From a virus, in the IMG/VR virus record IMGVR_UViG_3300025141_000191, positions 1 to 45,319 of that record: a DNA stretch of 45,319 bases. The stretch is one strand, 5' to 3'. This document shows positions 42,804 to 45,319 of this stretch, in pieces. The notes beneath the pieces are model-generated. The model was not told the DNA's origin. It did no database searches and saw only the letters and a program-made list of their open reading frames with translations. The translations under genes and the position numbers were made by a program. Position 1 is the stretch's first letter; the number at the start of each line of letters is the position of its first letter.

Positions 42804-43095
42804 TCTGGGCGGTGTCCTGAATTAAATCAAACAAATTGTCTTTGTCGTCTTGCGATAATTCAAAGGAGGCTTCCGCATTCTTCTGTTTAATGTTTATAAG
42901 CTTGACTAATTGTTCATTTGAGCGCTGCATTGTCTCTATGTGCTTTGCAGCCACAGGGCTCAGGCTACGATTGTTTTCAGAGTCCGAGGCAATCTGATTT
43001 GCTATCTCATTTAGAAACTCACGAGCCATTTTTCGATCGTTTCGAATGTTATCGAGAGCTTCTCCAACTAAGGTATTCAAATCATCTTTACTCAT
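42796..43095 (-). CDS. Small helical protein coupled to the sigma factor gene (99 aa)
   Basis: No family is recognised. The protein is charged and almost wholly helical, with a coiled-coil-like stretch (HIETMQRSNEQLVKLINIKQ at about 53-72) and an acidic C-terminus (ELSQDDKDNLFDLIQDTAQ). The ATG at 43095 overlaps the sigma factor stop as ATGA, a classic coupling arrangement, and is preferred over a TTG 18 nt upstream. It overlaps the OB/M15 gene by 8 nt. In T4 a co-activator (gp33) works with gp55; the position would suit such a partner, but no sequence similarity to gp33 is visible. A structural or packaging protein is equally possible. Confidence 0.75.
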   Translation of the reverse strand: MSKDDLNTLVGEALDNIRNDRKMAREFLNEIANQIASDSENNRSLSPVAAKHIETMQRSNEQLVKLINIKQKNAEASFELSQDDKDNLFDLIQDTAQND

Positions 43096-43808
43096 ACGTC
43101 GCCATTCTCCCAACTAGTCTTAAAAACTCCATATTTTTTCCTAAACTTCTTTAAAGAATTAACAATTTGTTTTGTGTTTAATCCGGTTATCTCTCGCAAG
43201 TATAGGTAAATAGCCTTTTTGTTAAAAATTTCAATATCCTCCTTCGACTCAAAAAGAATATTTATGGCTTTATAGACTCTCAAGTCGTTCTCTTTCATTT
43301 GAGATGAGTCCCAAGATTTCAATTCGTCATAAAATGAATTCCAAAATTCCTCTTCTTCGCGATCGGAGACATAAGATTTTTCTGTCGAAAGATATTGCTC
43401 TTCATATTTTTTCGCAATATTGTCATAATCGACTTCTCTCCGTTGGCGTTTCTGTTGTTTCTTTACTTTGTGAATAAACCAATTCTTAGTTATGACTGAA
43501 AAATAAGAAAAGGCCTTAGAGCCCTTACTTTGGTCATATTTGTCCAATATGGTCATTAACCATATTTTGCACTCGTCTCGCAAATAATCTATGTTGGGCA
43601 AGTTGTTAAATTTGTAAGTATAAACAATCTTGTCCACCATTTCATTAAATGCAGGTTGGATATATTTTACGTAAAGCTCTGTTTTTTCTTGCTTGCAGCC
43701 TGATTTGGCATATCTTACAATGGCATCTTCATGCACTTGAGTAAAATAATGATTTTTACGACGCTTCGATTTCCTCTTCTTGAGGGGCGCCTTCTTGATT
43801 TGTGTCAT
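43092..43808 (-). CDS. gp55-like late RNA polymerase sigma factor
   Basis: This probable sigma factor redirects host RNA polymerase to late phage promoters. The ATG at 43808 gives 238 residues; a longer frame from 43877 would overlap the upstream gene by 122 nt and is disfavoured. After a Lys/Arg-rich N-terminus, residues about 75-125 match the region-2 core of T4 gp55: YLRDECKIWLMTILDKYDQS, then AFSYFSVITKNWFIHKVKKQ and a basic run. Acidic linkers follow (DREEEEFWNSFYDEL). The last 55 residues (KAIYLYLREITGLNTKQIVN, SLKKFRKKYGVF) look like a helix-turn-helix, whereas T4 gp55 is shorter and ends with a sliding-clamp-binding tail. Its gene lies just before the tail genes it would control. The upstream membrane protein gene still overlaps it by 53 nt. 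Confidence 0.82.
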   Translation of the reverse strand: MTQIKKAPLKKRKSKRRKNHYFTQVHEDAIVRYAKSGCKQEKTELYVKYIQPAFNEMVDKIVYTYKFNNLPNIDYLRDECKIWLMTILDKYDQSKGSKAFSYFSVITKNWFIHKVKKQQKRQRREVDYDNIAKKYEEQYLSTEKSYVSDREEEEFWNSFYDELKSWDSSQMKENDLRVYKAINILFESKEDIEIFNKKAIYLYLREITGLNTKQIVNSLKKFRKKYGVFKTSWENGDV

Positions 43809-44100
43809 ATGATTCTTCTTCTGTAAGTGAGTATATGTACTCAAAAGTCTCAAGTTGTTCATTGAACGACACCGCATGTTCCATTAAACCTTGCAATGTT
43901 TGATCTCCATAAAACATCTCTAACTCGTATACTTCTTTTGCGTGTGTGGCGAAAGCATTAACCATGTCTTGCAGATCTCCCAGTTCTTCAGAAACTGACA
44001 AGAGTTGCACTATTGCTGACCTCGCATACACAAAGACGACCACATTGAAAACCAAGGAGAGCATTCCCACACACAATAATATTATTTCTAGCTTACTCAT
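43756..44100 (-). CDS. Single-pass membrane protein with acidic tail (114 aa)
   Basis: A hydrophobic helix at residues 4-27 (LEIILLCVGMLSLVFNVVVF) should anchor the protein in the inner membrane. A helical segment with a coiled-coil look follows (LLSVSEELGDLQDMVNAF) and the C-terminus is strongly acidic (TNQEGAPQEEEIEAS). No family is recognised. It overlaps the zinc-ribbon gene by 8 nt upstream and the sigma factor gene by 53 nt downstream, so the set is very probably coexpressed. Confidence 0.78.
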   Translation of the reverse strand: MSKLEIILLCVGMLSLVFNVVVFVYARSAIVQLLSVSEELGDLQDMVNAFATHAKEVYELEMFYGDQTLQGLMEHAVSFNEQLETFEYIYSLTEEESYDTNQEGAPQEEEIEAS

Positions 44101-44344
44101 GCTCTTCTTTCCTAGCTTCTTTCTTCAAATCTTCTAAAATTTCTTTGTTATCTTCAATATATTTTTTAGTCATCGTTCCTGCTTGTTCAGTCTTTTTTCT
44201 TTTCTTGGAGACTATCGGCTTTGTAAGAAGTTTTTGAATGTTGTCTTCTCCACATAAGATACATTCTTCCTGTTTGTCTTTCCAAGAATGTATTGCGATA
44301 AATTCCTTTTCACAATCATCGCATTTGTAGCGATATCGTGGCAT
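44093..44344 (-). CDS. FmdB-type zinc ribbon protein (83 aa)
   Basis: The N-terminus MPRYRYKCDDCEKEF with Cys8/Cys11 and a second pair CILC (Cys28/Cys31) gives the zinc ribbon of the FmdB/CxxC-CxxC regulatory family. A Lys/Glu-rich helical tail follows (residues 50-83). These small proteins occur in many bacteria and large phages and are presumed to bind nucleic acid or protein; the exact role is unknown. It starts on the last base of the upstream stop (TAATG) and overlaps the membrane protein gene by 8 nt. Confidence 0.85.
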   Translation of the reverse strand: MPRYRYKCDDCEKEFIAIHSWKDKQEECILCGEDNIQKLLTKPIVSKKRKKTEQAGTMTKKYIEDNKEILEDLKKEARKEEHE

Positions 44345-44574
44345 TATCTCACCATCTTGGTGAGGTCTTCTTCTGAAATTGGTTCACTGTTGGATAATCT
44401 AACAGTTGGAGGGTTAAGCACCACCAACCCATCTTCTCCATCAGCTAATTCAAAACCTTTCAATATTGGAACAATATCAAGCTCATTGAGCAATGATTCT
44501 TGAAGGGCCATCATCACAGCACCGAGGGCCTGATTTGATAACTTAAATTGTTGCAATTGACTTTCTTCACTCAT
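44344..44574 (-). CDS. Hypothetical protein (76 aa)
   Basis: The protein has a helical N-terminus (QALGAVMMALQESLLNEL), a hydrophobic middle (ELADGEDGLVVLNPPTVRL) and an acidic end. No family is recognised. AAGGAG lies at the end of the upstream dehydrogenase gene, giving a good ribosome binding site for the ATG 1 nt after that gene's stop. It is coupled to the zinc-ribbon gene by TAATG. Confidence 0.75.
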   Translation of the reverse strand: MSEESQLQQFKLSNQALGAVMMALQESLLNELDIVPILKGFELADGEDGLVVLNPPTVRLSNSEPISEEDLTKMVR

Positions 44575-44575
44575 T

Positions 44576-45319
44576 TTATTCTCCTTTCTTGGACACAGCG
44601 TCCTTAATGTTTAACCAGTCGTGATTCTTTCTCACTTCTAGATTTTTATTCCAAGCTGCTTTTAACAAAAGCGGTTGGACTTCCTTTGTTTCAAAATATT
44701 TTATAAACGCGTTGATATCTTTGGGGAAACATTTTCCTCCAAAGCCGTAACTGCCATCGTGACCTGGGACATCAATGTGTGAGTTGCCAATTCGACCATC
44801 AGTTAAAAATCCGGACATAATATCTTTCCAGTTTAAGGCGTCATGGTGAGCAACTTGTCTCATTTCATTCATAAAAGAGACTTTTGTGGCAAAAAAGCAG
44901 TTGCACATGTATTTTATAAACTCGGCCGACTTGGTATCGGTCTTAATAATTTGTGTTATAGGGAATCTATCTCGATACAATCCCTCTACTCGGGCGCATA
45001 ATGCCGGGGATCCACCCAACACGATTCGAGAAGCATTAATGAACTCTATCCTTGCAGCGCGCTCAGTCAAAAACTCAGGATTAAATACAATATTCAAGTT
45101 GGGATAGCGTTCAATATATGTCTGCGTAGTGCCGGGCACAATTGTAGATTTTAAAATAATAATATTGTCGCGTCGTCGGTTGATGGAACTTATTTCTTCC
45201 ATGACCCCATCCAAGATGTCAAGACTTATAGTACCATCAGATGTGGACTCCATGGGCGTGGGGACTCCAACAAAAATAAATTCGCTATCATTAATAACCT
45301 TATCTAAAGGATCCACGGC
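44576..45319 (-). CDS. UDP-glucose/GDP-mannose dehydrogenase family, partial at right edge
   Basis: The frame is open to the window edge, so the N-terminal Rossmann glycine motif lies outside. Residue numbers here count from the GTG at 45316. Family motifs are in order: FVGVPTPM (15-22), LKSTIVPGTT (55-64), FNPEFLTERAA (78-88), KYMCNCFFATKVSFMNEM (135-152) and GFGGKCFPKD (191-200), whose Cys196 is the catalytic thiol for the two-step NAD-dependent oxidation of a sugar nucleotide to the uronic acid. Only 50 residues follow the Cys motif, so the usual C-terminal nucleotide-sugar-binding domain is absent. The stop is followed within 1 nt by the next ATG with its ribosome binding site, which argues against a sequencing frameshift. 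Substrate unknown; a role in modifying host or phage glycans is plausible. Confidence 0.9.
   Translation of the reverse strand, partial: AVDPLDKVINDSEFIFVGVPTPMESTSDGTISLDILDGVMEEISSINRRRDNIIILKSTIVPGTTQTYIERYPNLNIVFNPEFLTERAARIEFINASRIVLGGSPALCARVEGLYRDRFPITQIIKTDTKSAEFIKYMCNCFFATKVSFMNEMRQVAHHDALNWKDIMSGFLTDGRIGNSHIDVPGHDGSYGFGGKCFPKDINAFIKYFETKEVQPLLLKAAWNKNLEVRKNHDWLNIKDAVSKKGE

Noticed and set aside
43809-43877. Longer start for the sigma factor
   Set aside because: It would add 23 residues with no sigma-like feature and overlap the membrane protein gene by 122 nt; ATG at 43808 has a purine-rich stretch upstream and begins the Lys-rich N-terminus.
1-45319. CRISPR arrays, tRNA genes, transposons, inteins
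   Set aside because: No spaced direct repeats, cloverleaf sequences, transposase motifs or intein splice motifs were seen on either strand.

Overview
The window is part of the genome of a large tailed bacteriophage with a contractile, myovirus-type tail. The core baseplate-wedge genes identify it: a gp25-like protein followed by a gp6/protein-J-like protein. A T4 gp55-like late sigma factor and a tail-spike-type OB-fold protein lie upstream of them. The flanking structural proteins resemble, from memory, families common in marine T4-like phages (cyanophages, pelagiphages and relatives), so an aquatic or marine phage is the best guess. The host cannot be named. No cellular housekeeping genes, rRNA, tRNA, insertion sequences or CRISPR arrays are visible.

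Every supportable gene lies on the minus strand, so the window reads from right to left. (1) 45.3-42.8 kb: a partial nucleotide-sugar dehydrogenase, then tightly coupled small genes (unknown 76 aa, FmdB-type zinc ribbon, one-helix membrane protein, gp55-like sigma factor, 99-aa coiled-coil protein). (2) 42.8-30.7 kb: tail tip and baseplate, with an OB-fold protein carrying an M15-type peptidase domain, a beta-rich spike-like protein, a 2459-aa giant, gp25-like and gp6/J-like wedge proteins. (3) 30.7-2.0 kb: a DNRLRE-domain protein, a 3602-aa giant with a gpI-like segment and LamG domains, and eight further structural proteins, including two tandem pairs of paralogues. Three genes (2459, 3602 and 1478 aa) occupy about half of the window. 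(4) 2.0-0.5 kb: RuvC-like resolvase, small membrane protein, then a unit with its own promoter: a SlyD-like FKBP prolyl isomerase, an overlapping 30-aa Arg/Lys-rich peptide, and an intrinsic terminator. (5) 0.5 kb to the left edge: a sigma70-type promoter drives a DNA primase that runs off the window.

Taken together, the sigma factor at the head of the block probably directs late transcription of the structural genes, which are mostly 1-15 nt apart or overlap and so look like one or a few long transcripts. The left end marks a module boundary, where a late terminator abuts a host-type promoter for a replication gene. The most notable features are domain-in-domain architectures in two adjacent baseplate genes (a LamG nested inside another LamG, and a DNRLRE domain split by an inserted module), the FKBP/basic-peptide operon with an operator-like dyad, a sigma factor with an added C-terminal helix-turn-helix-like region, and an OB-fold/M15 peptidase tail-tip protein. 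Many structural proteins have no recognisable function and are labelled so.
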